Assembly: GCA_965153355.1 (NCBI GenBank)
Contig: OZ231127.1
Span: 93,248,001 to 93,312,000, forward strand
DNA: 64,000 bases
Source: Flaccisagitta enflata
Taxonomy: Eukaryota; Chaetognatha; Sagittoidea; Aphragmophora
Reading direction: 5' to 3'
Part shown: piece after piece, positions 48,852 through 62,499 of the stretch
Numbering within the stretch: position 1 is the stretch's first letter
How the letters are laid out: the number at the start of each line of letters is the position of its first letter
Notes under the pieces: generated by a model
Databases searched by the model: none
The model's input: the letters and a program-made list of their open reading frames with translations, nothing else
Told to the model about the DNA's origin: nothing
Position numbers and translations under genes: made by a program

Positions 48852-49674
48852 GTGTGAGAATGATCATTACTATTATATTAGTTATACTATTGCTTAAGCA
48901 CCGGGACCCATCATTTTATTCTATGTCTTGCTTGAGACAAAGAGTTGAAGTGTAGAAATGGCCAGACCAATTTTTAGAGAATATGACAAACCCAGAAAAA
49001 GATTTTTTTTCATTCATTAGGCGTACTTCTTAAATTATCGGTAAATGATAAAGAAAATATGTCACAGCATGTTATCGAATGTTATCTTTTTCGAAATACT
49101 GTCAAATCTTTCATTTTAAGTCGTGAAATTACAAGCACAACTGAACATAACGGCGATAGTAACAAATTTAGATTAATGATAACTTTGATTTTTTTCGCAT
49201 CATTACAGGCAAGATGAAGAGCTTAAACGGAAAGTTCACGAGCTGCACAAGGCCGACTCGGAAATCAAAAGTTCTTTGCGTCAACGCGACCAGAATAACA
49301 CGATGGAACTGCAAAACATCGTCAGAAATTCGTTCGGCTTCAGGCAGATGGACTTCACTTCCGAACTCAAGAAGACGATCAACGAACAAATTCAAGAATA
49401 CTTGCACGAGAATCGGATTTGTGTCGGGGGTGAAATTCAACAAATCTTGGACGCGTCAAATTATGTCGCGAAAAAACCCAAAATCGAATTCGGCCAAACG
49501 TTTCAAAGAATCCCAACTTTTGTCGCTGCTATCAGTACTTTCAGTTGTAGGTCAGATGTTGGTCGCTCTTATGTTTACGTGTACGACTTCCATGTCACTA
49601 ATTCCTCAGCCGTAATCAAGATTACAGGAAATTACTGTTACCGAGCTTACGCCAACTGGATTGCATGTTTGTAA
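48427..49674 (+). CDS. Secreted coiled-coil protein with C-terminal H-type lectin domain
   Basis: Exon 1 is 48427-48803 and exon 2 is 49209-49674, phase 2, giving about 280 residues. Residues 1-20 form a signal peptide (SPLPVVVFTLAAFVATS). Residues about 22-170 are a highly charged helix with heptad periodicity (LAEELRKARQDSATARQE; ADKLKRDADKL units), likely to oligomerise. The last ~65 residues match the H-type lectin pattern: IEFGQTFQRIPTFVAAIS, YVYVYDFHVTNSSAVIKI and the closing W-I-A. H-type lectins form trimers or hexamers and bind GalNAc-type sugars in innate recognition or agglutination. The only donor keeping the frame is CGCAG|GCGAGT, a GC-AG intron; the nearby GTAACG would give an immediate stop. 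A poly(A) signal lies at 49820. The lectin assignment rests on the recalled domain pattern. Confidence 0.72.
48820..48849 (+). repeat. (TG)n microsatellite in the H-lectin intron
   Basis: GT run shortly after the GC donor. Confidence 0.9.
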
Positions 49675-49819
49675 ATGACAGTGTCAGAAAACGAAGCGAA
49701 ATTTAGGCCATACGCCCATATCGGTTATAGGTCTTTAAACATGATTTTATCTAACGTCTCGAATCTGCCGTAATCGCTATCTACCATTTAGGCGGAAAAA
49801 AACTTTTCATGTGTTTTTT

Positions 49820-49825
49820 AATAAA
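49820..49825 (+). promoter_or_regulatory. Candidate poly(A) signal for the H-type lectin gene
   Basis: AATAAA 146 bp after the stop codon. Confidence 0.45.
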
Positions 49826-50239
49826 ATTGTATTTATTTTTTGTCAAAGATCATTGGTATCAAATTTTTTAAGTACTTAGTAAGCGATTCAGGATAAGGGG
49901 CTACTTATTTTATTAACCATATCAGTTTTTGTTTTGTTTAGTTTGGCAAAGCAAGTTATATCCAATGAAACAATTTTTTTCCGCCTTGATAGTGTTCATC
50001 ATGATGAAAACTTTTTTTTGCATTACATAAAATGGTGTTAAAATTCAACACTGTTAAATACAATTTTTCAATTACCTGAAACAGTTTCTGATTATTTACT
50101 CTTTCTCTGTAGTTGCACACGTTGTTTGAACTGGATGATTTGACGCTTGCTAATGCTATGTAGCTAAATACGAGGTCGAGGGTGTTCTCGTCAAAACGAA
50201 AGTTAGTCTTTACACTCGCACAACGACCGCAAACGACTA

Positions 50240-51715
50240 CAGTAGATCTCGTCTAGACTTGAGATAACGGGGGCAAGCGCTGTGGAAAGACGAATGAAAC
50301 CAGGGGAGCAATATTTTGATTATAGACTAATCAAAGGATGCTTAATTCCCCATGATACCTGGTTGCCATGGAAACACATTTCCATGTATTCTCGCTTAAA
50401 TATCAATATTTTGAGAGATTTGTTTAGGGAACATTGCTTAACTTTCCCACAGTATGTTCTGTAAGAATGTTGCTCATTTGGCCGTTGCTAAGGAGCGTAT
50501 CTATGTGTGACAACCCTTAGCAACCGCTAAACGAGCGACATTCTTACAGAACATACTGTGGGAAAGTTGTAGCAAATTTAATTTTAAAAAATGTTCCCTC
50601 AAAAAAATTCTAGACGGCGATATCAGAGGGGGTTAAAAAGCTCACTCGAAAAAGATTTTTGGCAGTTTGACTAAAGTGAGGATGCTGAATAAAACTGTGG
50701 AAATCATAAGTCTTTAGCATTACTCGTTTTGGTATTTTACAAACTTTTTTTTAAAAAAAATGGGGCAAAAAAAGTAACACTTATTCTACGACTTCATTCT
50801 AAAACTCATCCCCACTGACATTTTTTCTAAGTCAGAGTTAACCTTGAAATGTATCATTGCGCCTCAGGGAAGAGAGACAGGCTGGCTTAAACCAACAAAT
50901 AAATGGACGGACGGATACACAGATGCGCAGACAGTTCATCACTATACCAAAGGTGGATCCGACTGCATGCAACAGGCTGTAACAGGCAATTTAGCTCCAT
51001 GGAAAAATTGTTTTGGTAAGAGTAAATGCTAATGCCTAACTCACTACAGCATAGTGAAACAGCAATGATGATAAGGAAAATCGCACCATAAAAATCACCG
51101 TTACATACATCTTCATCCAGTAAAGAAGTAGATCTTGACGGAAAAGTGAAATATCTTCCTAACTATTTGGGTGACATCGATGAAAACAAACATGACCATA
51201 ATATATATGAAATGCTATAGATTAAAAAAAGATGTAATTGTCTGTGCTTAGGTTGACCTTTTTGTCCCTGGACTCTAACTCTGAATGAAAGAACAGAAAA
51301 TTGTATCAAACATCATGTCAGTTAATTCGATACTAAAAATCGGGGTTGCTTTAATCTATTATTATTCCGTTGAGATCCAAAGCAGAATTTCAAGCTCTAT
51401 CCATCGGTGCCACCTCCGAAACTGTAGAGGTCAGAGTTTGGCAATGCCGATGATATCTTACAGGTAGTTGAATTCGAAATTAGAGCAAAATCAGAACTGT
51501 TTCTCGTGACTAGAAGTTTTATTTCAAGGGCTAAAAATTCTCAAAATATTGATACTTTAGCGTGAAAACATGGAAATGTGTTTCCATGGCAACCAGCTAT
51601 CATGGGTAATAAAGCATCCCTTTATAAGTCTATGTTTCAAATATCACTCCCTTGGCTTCATTCGTTTTTCTACAATGCTTGCCCCCGTTATCTCAAGTCT
51701 AGATGAGATCTACTG
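50240..51715. mobile_element. TIR element ~1.5 kb with ~190-bp inverted ends
   Basis: The ends CAGTAGATCTCGTCTAGACT and AGTCTAGATGAGATCTACTG are inverted and flanked by TA. Arms continue through GGGGGCAAGC and TGGTTGCCATGGAAACACAT. There is no transposase ORF. A fragment of the same arm lies at about 37120-37195. TA duplication suggests Tc1/mariner or a related class. Confidence 0.7.
50440..50569. repeat. Nested near-perfect palindrome
   Basis: AACTTTCCCACAGTATGTTC and its inverse GAACATACTGTGGGAAAGTT close arms of about 55 bp around a short loop, inside the element at 50240-51715. Probably a MITE within it. Confidence 0.75.
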
Positions 51716-51877
51716 TACCTATTGGTTCGGTATACGACCGTGTTTGGACTGAATAACGATGACCATAGCATAACCGATGATGTTAGACAGCGATTTTGAG
51801 AGACGATATTTTTGAATTAAGGCATCGACTATGCTTCGGAAGGGTTTAGGGAGAAATGGTAAGGAAGAAACAAGTTC

Positions 51878-51930
51878 ACAAACAGGTTCACAAACAGTTC
51901 ACAAACAGGTTCACAAACAGGTTCACAATA
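51878..51930 (+). repeat. 12-bp minisatellite
   Basis: CACAAACAGGTT units, four to five copies. Confidence 0.85.
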
Positions 51931-51936
51931 TTGTTG

Positions 51937-52111
51937 CGCACTGGAGGGCAGGGGTTTCCAACCTCTGTCTACACCCAACCTACGTACCACTTTCCACTTA
52001 CATACACACACTGAAAGCTTCTAAAACGCTCGATTTACCACTTATTGACTCGTACTCACCAACGTATCGACGAACAAAGCCTCCTAGGCTATAGAGTTGC
52101 GCGTCCGCAAC
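51937..52111 (+). mobile_element. Helentron-like short element, diverged family A
   Basis: GTTGCGCACTGGAGGGCAGG at the left, AAGCCTCCTAGGCTATAGAG and hairpin GTTGCGCGTCCGCAAC at the right. Confidence 0.5.
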
Positions 52112-52118
52112 AAACATT

Positions 52119-52634
52119 AGTCGCAAAAGCGTTAGATGTTCAGCGGTGCCCGTTGCCCCTGGGTATGTGTGATAGTGAGAGGGGCAGCTGCCCCAAAGGG
52201 GCCGGTGACCTATGCTTAGTAAGTTTTGTGGATCTAGGCTTAGATTTGAGCCTTGAGGCTGGGATTTGAGCCTCGAGGCCGGGATTTCAGCTTCAAGGCT
52301 GGGATTTCAGCCTCAAGGCTGGGATTTGAGCTTCAAGACTAGGATTTGGGCCTTTAGGCTAGAATTTGGGCCTCGAGGCCAGAATTTGGGCCTCAAGATT
52401 AGGATTTGGGCCTCAAGGCTGGGATTTGAGCCTCAAGACTAGGATATGAGCTTCAAAGGCGGTGGACGGAGTAGAAGGATGTGGGGCCTCATTGCCAAAT
52501 TTTAAGCCTTGTGGCTGGATTCTGGGCTTTGAGGCTCGAAGTTCGAGGGGGTGGACGGAGGAGAAGAAGGAAAAGAAGGAGAAAGTTCTCCTGTGTGAAA
52601 GCATAGGTCATCGGCCCCTTCGGGGCCGCTGCCC
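52119..52634 (-). mobile_element. Foldback cassette element, copy 3
   Basis: Reverse orientation: AGTCGCAAAAGCGTTAGATG, GGGGCAGCTGCCCCAAAGGG, ~20-bp core units GGGATTTGAGCCTCAAGGCT, and terminal CCCCTTCGGGGCCGCTGCCC. Colinear with 32495-33081. It starts seven bases after the preceding element. Confidence 0.7.
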
Positions 52635-52689
52635 AAAAAGGGAAAAAGTACTCAACGAAAGAGAAAAGAGGAAAGCAACATTAAAGGGA

Positions 52690-52895
52690 ACAAGGCCAGA
52701 TACACGGCCATCAGTTGCGGACGGCTGGGCAGGGGCGGATATGCGCATTTTCCCACTTTTCGACTCGATGGTTACGGACCAACGGACGGACCGACGGACG
52801 GACGGACGGAAAGACGGACGGACGGACAGACGGACGGACGGACGGACGGACGGACGGACGGACAAAGCCTCTTTTAGAGTTGCGTGTCTGCAACT
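52690..52895 (+). mobile_element. Helentron-like short element, family A
   Basis: ACAAGGCCAGATACACGGCC, a long (GACG)n core (about 52775-52862), hairpin AGTTGCGTGTCTGCAACT. Confidence 0.7.
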
Positions 52896-52964
52896 AAAAA
52901 GTGAAAAAATGAACAAATGTAAGAAAGAGGACATAAAAACAAGTGACACGGGGTCACAAGATCG

Positions 52965-53525
52965 TTGCGGACGGGTGGGCGTCCAACCCCCATCCACACT
53001 AGGGTGACCAAAAATATGGTCAAATTCGAATTTCATCTTCCTCGCGGGAGAAACGTGACCATTTCCATCACAGATGATGACCCTAAAATCTGGTGATGAT
53101 CAGATAAAGTTTACTCATGACCGCCACTCCCATTATATCCCAAAGAAAATACATAGGAAGGATTCTGGTCTTATTCCAGCACTATGTTTTACAATGAGAA
53201 AAGGGGTTGGGTGGCGGTCATGAGTAAATTTTATCTGATCATCACCAGATTTTAGTGTCATCATCTGTGGTGGAAATGGACACATTTCTCCCGCGAGGAA
53301 CACTAAATTCGGATTTGACCATACTTTCAGTCACCCTAATCCACACCCAACGCCCCAACCAACTCCCTTTCCAACCCAGACACATGCACAAAAAGCTTCT
53401 AAAAAGCTTGTTTTCCAACTTTTCAGCTCGTGCTCGAAGATCGAAAGACCAACGGACCAACAGACCGACGGACCAACTGACCAATGGACGGATAAAGCCT
53501 CTTATAGAGTTGCGTGTCCGCAACT
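52965..53525 (+). mobile_element. Helentron-like short element, diverged family A, split by a MITE
   Basis: GTTGCGGACGGGTGGGCG at the left, (GACC/CAAC) core and hairpin AGTTGCGTGTCCGCAACT at the right, with the MITE at 53002-53336 inserted at CCACAC/TA. The left boundary is uncertain. Confidence 0.5.
53002..53336. mobile_element. MITE with ~135-bp inverted ends
   Basis: GGGTGACCAAAAATATGGTC at the left and GACCATACTTTCAGTCACCC at the right, with TA on both sides. Arms share ATCTGATCATCACCAGATTT. No ORF. Confidence 0.8.
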
Positions 53526-53584
53526 CAGAAAGAAAAATTTAAAGAAACCGTAAATTTAAAAAGAAACGAAAGAATAAGGAGAGA

Positions 53585-53649
53585 AAAAAAGTGAAATACG
53601 AAGAAAGAAAGAAAAAAAAGAAAGAAAGAAAAAAAAGAAAGAAAGAAAA

Positions 53650-53717
<68 letters not shown>

Positions 53718-53720
53718 AGA
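53585..53720 (+). repeat. (GAAA)n microsatellite
   Basis: GAAA run; ORFs here are artefacts. Confidence 0.95.
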
Positions 53721-53817
53721 CAGAAAGACAGGACGAGCAAGAGAGAGAATGATGGACAGAGAAATGGGGAGGGGACTGACAAGAGGAAAAGATCTGCGAA
53801 AAGAGAAGATCATTTTT

Positions 53818-53987
53818 AGATGTGGACACGGAACTCTATAAGAGGCTTTGTCCGTCGGTCGGTCGGTCGGTCGGTCGGTTGGTTGGTCGGTTGGTCGGTC
53901 CGTCACGCTTGAGTTGAAAAGTGGGAAAACGCGCATTTCCGCCCCTGCCCACCTGTCCGCAACTGGTGGCAGTGTATCCGGCCTTGT
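53818..53987 (-). mobile_element. Helentron-like short element, family A
   Basis: Degenerate hairpin, CTATAAGAGGC, (CGGT)n core, end GTATCCGGCCTTGT. Confidence 0.65.
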
Positions 53988-54420
53988 TGTTCTTCAATCT
54001 TCAGAGAAACTAGACAAGAACGTTTTCTAGAGTGACATTGATACAGACCGTTATCAAAGCCCCATACTCCTAACGATGGCGACCATAATTATCAACAGAG
54101 GTACAATGAGATGGAAAATTCACCCCAAAAAGATGAATGCATTGATCCACCACCAGTGTTCACACAATACTCTTGTTTTTCGATAAGGAGTACGCTCAGA
54201 TTCATATATGATTAGATCTAAACTGGCACATCCTTAGTTACAGACGGATCGACAGACCTGTGGACTTACTTTTTGAGCCTTTGAGTTTGACATGAAAGTC
54301 GTCTTAACTTACACGCGACTGAAAAGCACCGAAAAGGAAAAAGTGAAAGAGAGAGACTCACAAGGAAGAAGAGAGAGATTACATTCCGGACTTAATAAGT
54401 TATTAAATACGAAAAGAAAT

Positions 54421-54524
<104 letters not shown>

Positions 54525-55159
54525 GAAAATAAGACAGAAAAAGAGACAGAGGCAGACAGAGACAGGAAAAGACAAACTAAGACAAAATGACAGACAGACA
54601 GACTGACAGCAAGACTGACAGCAAGACAGACAGACAGACAGACATTAGAACAGCTGATGAGTGGAGACAGACGGACAGAAAGGGGGAGACTCACTGTTCT
54701 GGTTTTGATCGGAGTTGATTCCTCGCCCGTCGGCTTCTTCCTTTTACTCACTTCTTTTCACTTACCCGCTTTTATTTCTATTTTCCGCTCTCACCCGCAC
54801 TCATTTATTTGCCCTACCAAACATCCAAATTGGTTTTCTTGTTTCTCGACTTTTTTGTCATTATCATTGCATCAGTGTTTAACAGTTCTAAAAGTCCTGG
54901 TGTTCCATGCATTATGTGCCTGTCTGTCCAACTTATCGTCAGTTTGTCAGTGAGTCTGTTTATGTATCTTTTTTTTTTTTACCCACCTGATCCCACTTCA
55001 TTTTTCGTATTTCTCAAGGCAAACGTTAATTTCTCGATTAAAGCTGAATTGCCGATCATTTCTAGCATTTCGTCCTTTTGTGATTTGCAAAGCTAGAGAG
55101 CGATCGTGGTCACGCGACTCTCGACGCGACTCCGGTAGCCGTTTATCCGGCCTTGTGTT

Positions 55160-55336
55160 AGTCGCGTGCTGCGCGACTCTACAACCCAATTTGTCAGTCC
55201 GTTGGTCGGTCAGTTGGTCACGTTTTACTTTCTTATGTTTTTGCGGTCTTTGGCCTTATTGCTCCTGTCCAAGTGCTCTTATGACCTCAAATATGGACCC
55301 TGTTCGCGACTGATGTAGCCGTATTTCCGGCCTTGT
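55160..55336 (-). mobile_element. Helentron-like short element, family A
   Basis: Hairpin AGTCGCGTGCTGCGCGACT, (GGTC) core, end GTATTTCCGGCCTTGT. A second partial end (GTTTATCCGGCCTTGT) abuts it at 55140-55156. Confidence 0.6.
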
Positions 55337-55383
55337 TTTATTTCACTCAGTCGGCTTCGCATCCTACTGCTCCTCTCACTCTG

Positions 55384-55894
55384 GTGTGTCAATATGCAAA
55401 AGTATTTTTGATCAGATCATCGACATTAGGGAATGTAAACAAAAAAATTCTAAGACATTTAGCGTTTTTGTTTTTTCAAAGTTCATTTATCTTCCGTTTT
55501 TTTTAACGCAAGAAAAGATTGACAAAAACATATATACTTCCAGTATCTGCACTTAGATTTGGTGAAAATAAGACACATGATTTCTGCAGAGAAGATTAGT
55601 TTTTGTGTCTTTCTATAGATTTTTTGATGAATGAACAATATTTACTCAGTTAAAACTAGAATTAGCACTAAGATATTTATATGTGTAAATTTGATTATAT
55701 TCCTGAGCAAAAATGCTGATACAGAATCATTAACACAGCAATATACAAATTAGAGGCTAAAAAGCGGTATTGAAAAAAACGGAAGATGAATGAAATTTAA
55801 CAAAATAAAAAAGCAAAAAATCTTAATATTTACTACTTAATGCTGTTTAATGTTGATAGTCTCATCATAAAACCTTTTGCATATTGACACACCC
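55384..55894. mobile_element. Inverted-repeat MITE, ~510 bp
   Basis: GTGTGTCAATATGCAAAAG at the left and CTTTTGCATATTGACACAC at the right. Inner pair ATCTTCCGTTTTTT / AAAAAACGGAAGAT. No ORF. Confidence 0.75.
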
Positions 55895-56700
55895 GACCTC
55901 TCACTCAGTCGGGAACGAAGCCCTAATGTCGGGGACGGGGGTGAAGATGGGAGCGACAGCAAACGACATCTAGAGCATTCAAAACAAACAAGGAGAGAGT
56001 GGAGAGTCAACAAATATATACAATTGAATATGAAATAATTGAACGGAGCGTGCAACAAAATCAATCGCGTCCACAATCAACCGAAACCATAAATGGCGGC
56101 ATCGATTACAGCGGGATAAAGAATCTTGTTCTCAAAGTGTCCTCATCGTCGTCGGTGTCGTTTCTATCTTCATCATCGTCTTCATCTTTTTCGCAATCAC
56201 TTTTGTTCTTTCCATCTTTACTCATCATTTTCCTTGTCCACTAACAACCCTCAACGTCATCTATGTGGTCGTCGTTGTCGTCGTCGTCAGATCGTCCTTA
56301 AAGCTATAGTTATACGCGTATACGTGGTTTGCAAGTTTCTAAAAGGTAAACTAGCTGAATGGTATCGGAGTAGTCGTCGTCGTCGTTGTCATCTTTGTCA
56401 TCGTCGTTTCTGTCACCGTCTCTTTTCTCGTCGTCGTCTCTGTCGTTGTCGTCGTCTTGGTCCTCGGCGCGTATAAATCGCGGCGATTGCGATGGAAGAT
56501 GCACAGCCGTTGAAGGATACGGAATCTAGTCATAGATGAGTCGGTGGCTTTGGAGCTTAACGAAGAGTCAGGAGGTTTTTCCCTCTGATGATGTTATAAA
56601 GATTCATGATTCGCTGCGTGAGAAAGACAAAAACACCGGAAACTTAGTTAAATGAGCGGGAAATATCTGACATCTTTTTTTTTGAAAGATCGCGCGACAA
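55895..56700. other. GTC-rich region, coding status unclear
   Basis: Contains imperfect (GTC)n at 56260-56460 and open stretches on both strands, including a plus-strand hydrophobic segment near 56120-56220 (VSIFIIVFIFFAITFVL). No splice-consistent model could be built. Confidence 0.3.
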
Positions 56701-56706
56701 AAGAGA

Positions 56707-57624
56707 ATGACAGTCCCTCGCAAAAACTTCGAAACCTATGTCAATCGTCGACGTTTATCAGTCAGAAGGGAGTCGGTGCTTTCGACAGCCTTGGGAATTC
56801 CGTCCACAACGAAAGCGCTAACTTCCGCGCCGACATCCGCATCCGTATCATCGACAAGATTCGCATCAGCATCGACAGAATCATTCGCATCCACGACCTC
56901 CCAGATGCTAACCCGCTTCCAACGCCACCTCCACGCGTCCCAATCTCGCGCCGTCTCCCATGTCTGCCGACTGCATCCAGGCGCCTTTAGGATCAACGGC
57001 GCCTACTTGGCCACAAATTGGAAGACATCGAAACCAGTTACTTTTTCGGAAGCCTCCTCTTCCGAGGGATCTACCGCGCATCTAGATGCACAGATTGTCG
57101 TAATTCCGGCGTGGAATTCCGCATCTTCAACGTCGAGACCAAAAACGGATCCTCTCGGCGACGATGTGATGCTCGACGATGACGGTGAACTCCACAGTAA
57201 CGCGGACCGGAACTCCTTTCATGACGACGATGTCGACGATGACGGTGATGATGTAGTGATTCCCGCATTCCACGCAGACAGAGAAGAAATAAAAGAACTT
57301 GGAGGAAGAAAAGAAGTAGTAAAAATAAACAAAAAATCCCAATCTTATTCTGTGAATAAACAAAAGACAAACCAAAAGATCTCTCGCATTATCGCTAGTC
57401 GTGGACCATTTTACAGTTACCCAAAGCGCCCCGCTGCGGCAGATTACTGTAGATGTTGTCGCGCCGATCTGCGCGCCCAAGAAAACGGAAAAAATCTATT
57501 TTCTTCAATGTCATCATTCCTGTTTTTATTGTTTAGTTGTTTATTTTCTTCGATAACTTCCGCGTGTCTGCTGCTGCCACCTTCAGACAGAAGATGCAAC
57601 CTCTGGCGACGAAAATTTACGACT
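56707..57624 (+). other. Long open frame of uncertain coding status
   Basis: A frame open for about 306 codons: an Arg/Ser/Thr-rich start, an Asp-rich middle (DDDVDDDGDD), then Lys-rich and Cys-containing parts (YCRCCRADL). It runs into the signal-peptide frame at 57625. Overlapping frames on both strands are also open, so composition may explain it. No family recognised. Confidence 0.25.
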
Positions 57625-60030
<2,406 letters not shown>

Positions 60031-60230
60031 GTAAGCAAACGCGCTTAGCTAATACTAGATATGTGAGTACCCAAGTTAAGTGAATCCGAGTATCAGTGAA
60101 ACAATTGTTGTTTTTTCCTCCTAGTGCTCTGGCATGTCTGTCTGTCTTTCTCCTTGATTTTTTTCTGATTTTTCTGCCACTAGCTACGAGCCTACGTAAC
60201 CATCTTATCTTTTTTCCACTGTCTCTGTCT

Positions 60231-60363
<133 letters not shown>

Positions 60364-60674
60364 TTTCTCTCTCTCTCATTCACATTCATTCATGAGAACT
60401 AAACTTGAAAGAATTTGGTGTGAAAAAGGCAAGAAAAGTGGCACAAAATGATAAACATTATCTAAACTTACTTCCTCCTCCGCCTTTTCGCACCTCCGCC
60501 TTCTTTTAGAATCCTCAGCCTCTCCCTCATCCTCCTCCCTCACCCTCACCTTCACTCCCTCACCTACTCCTCCCTCTTCCTCATCTCCCCTCACACCCCC
60601 AGCCTCTCTATTTCCACCACATTTGTCTCCTCTTCCTCCTCCCCCTCACTCTTCCCTCCACACCCCCACCATCT

Positions 60675-60825
60675 TCTCCCCCTCCACTTCCTTCCCCCTC
60701 CCTCATTTCTTCCTCAACCCCACCAACACTTCCTCTCCCTCCATCACTTCTTCCTCACCTCACCCCCACTTGTCTCTGTCCTTCTCCCTTTTCCGTTGCT
60801 TTGCCTCTTCCTCCTCCTTCCCTTC
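60675..60825 (+). repeat. 151-bp duplicated pyrimidine-rich block, copy 1
   Basis: Reads identically by eye to 62074-62224. The two copies bracket the two foldback cassettes at 60878-62011. Confidence 0.9.
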
Positions 60826-60877
60826 CTCACATGCTTCCTTTCCCTCACCTTTTCTCTCCACCCTCACTGTCTCTTTT

Positions 60878-61405
60878 GGGCAGCGGCCCCGAAGGGGACG
60901 AAGTCCTGTAGAACACAGGGGACTTTCGTTCGTTCGTTCGTCCGTTCGTGCGTCCCCCCCAGGCCCTCTCAGGCCTGAAATCTGCCATCTCAGGCCTAAA
61001 ATCTGCCTTCTCAGGCCTGAAATCTGCCCCCTTAGGCCTTGATTCTGCCCTCTCAGGCCTGAAATTTGGCCTTTCAGGCCTGAAACCTGTCCTCTCAGGC
61101 CTTGAATCTGCCCTCTCAGGCCTGAAATCTGCCTTCTCAGATTCAAGGCCTGAGAGTGCAGATTTCAGGCCTGAGAGGGCAGATTTTAGGCCTGAGAGGA
61201 CAGATTTCAGGCCTGAGAGGGTCTGGGGGGGGCGGACGGACAGACGGACGGACGGACAGATGGACAAACAAACAAACGAAAGTCCCCTGTGTTCTACAGG
61301 ACTTCGTCCCCTTCGGGGCCGCTGCCCTGCCTCTCATTCCGATTTACAACCATGCAAAGCAGGGCAACGGGTATCGCTGACCACGTATTGCCCTTGGGCG
61401 ACCTG
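60878..61405 (+). mobile_element. Foldback cassette element, copy 4
   Basis: GGGCAGCGGCCCCGAAGGGG ACGAAGTCCTGTAGAACAC, ~20-bp core units CAGGCCTGAAATCTGCCCTC that reverse orientation near 61140, the inverted end GTTCTACAGGACTTCGTCCC, then GCAGGGCAACGGGTATCGC and terminal hairpin GCCCTTGGGC. Confidence 0.75.
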
Positions 61406-61414
61406 TTTCTTTTT

Positions 61415-62011
61415 GGGCAGCGGCCCCGAAGGGGACGAAGTCCTGTAGAACACAGGGGACTTTTGTTCGTTCGTTCGTGCGTTCGTCCGTCCCCCCCCCT
61501 ATCAGGCCCCTCAGACCTCCAATCAAGCCTCTCAGGTCTCCAATCCAGCCTCACAGGCCTCCAATCCAGCCTCTCAGGCCTCAAATCTAGCCTCTCAGGC
61601 CTCAAATCCAGCCTCTCAGGCCTCAAATCCAACCTTGAAGGCCTCAAATTAGGCTTCTCAGGCCTTAAATCTGGCCTCTCAGGCCTCAAATCAGCTATCT
61701 AAGCCTCAATTTATTGCTCTCAGGCGTCAAATCGGTCTTCTAACCTCTCTCAAGCCTCAAGTCAGCCCTCTCAAGGTTCAGATTGGCATTATCAGGCCTT
61801 ATATCAGCCTTCTTAGACCTCAATTTAGGCTCTTGAAGGACTCTATAGCATCTCATCCACTTCTTCGGGCAGGACGAACTTAAGTCCCCCTGTGTTCTAC
61901 AGGACTTCGTCCCCTTCGGGGCCGCTGCCCTGCTTCCCCTCACTCCAATTCACAATCACTCAAAGCAGGGCAACGGGTATCGCTGACCACATATTGCCCT
62001 TGGGCGACCTG
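61415..62011 (+). mobile_element. Foldback cassette element, copy 5
   Basis: Same ends as copy 4, ten bases downstream and in the same orientation. The core units here are TCTCAGGCCTCAAATCCAGC and do not reverse. Confidence 0.75.
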
Positions 62012-62073
62012 TTCCACCATATCCTCTTCTTCTTCATCTCCTCCTCCTCCCGTCCAAATCCTCCTCCCCTACC

Positions 62074-62224
62074 TCTCCCCCTCCACTTCCTTCCCCCTCC
62101 CTCATTTCTTCCTCAACCCCACCAACACTTCCTCTCCCTCCATCACTTCTTCCTCACCTCACCCCCACTTGTCTCTGTCCTTCTCCCTTTTCCGTTGCTT
62201 TGCCTCTTCCTCCTCCTTCCCTTC
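62074..62224 (+). repeat. 151-bp duplicated pyrimidine-rich block, copy 2
   Basis: Identical by eye to 60675-60825. Confidence 0.9.
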
Positions 62225-62499
62225 TAGTCAGGGATCTTAAGGAAGTGTAGGGTAAAAATTGCCAAAAAACTCTGGAACCTCACTATTCTGACATATTTTT
62301 TTGTGCTGAACACGAATCTGACTACCATAATGGAATATTTTTTGAGCACCCCTTTCAAAAATCCATTTTTTTGCCATTTTTGAGGTAAAAATGCACTTTT
62401 TGGCTTTTTGGAGTACACTGCTGTCACCCAGTTGCGTTTTTCAGTTAAACCTAGCAAGAATTGGAGTAAATACACAGTTTACAAGAGTTTGGCGGCCAT

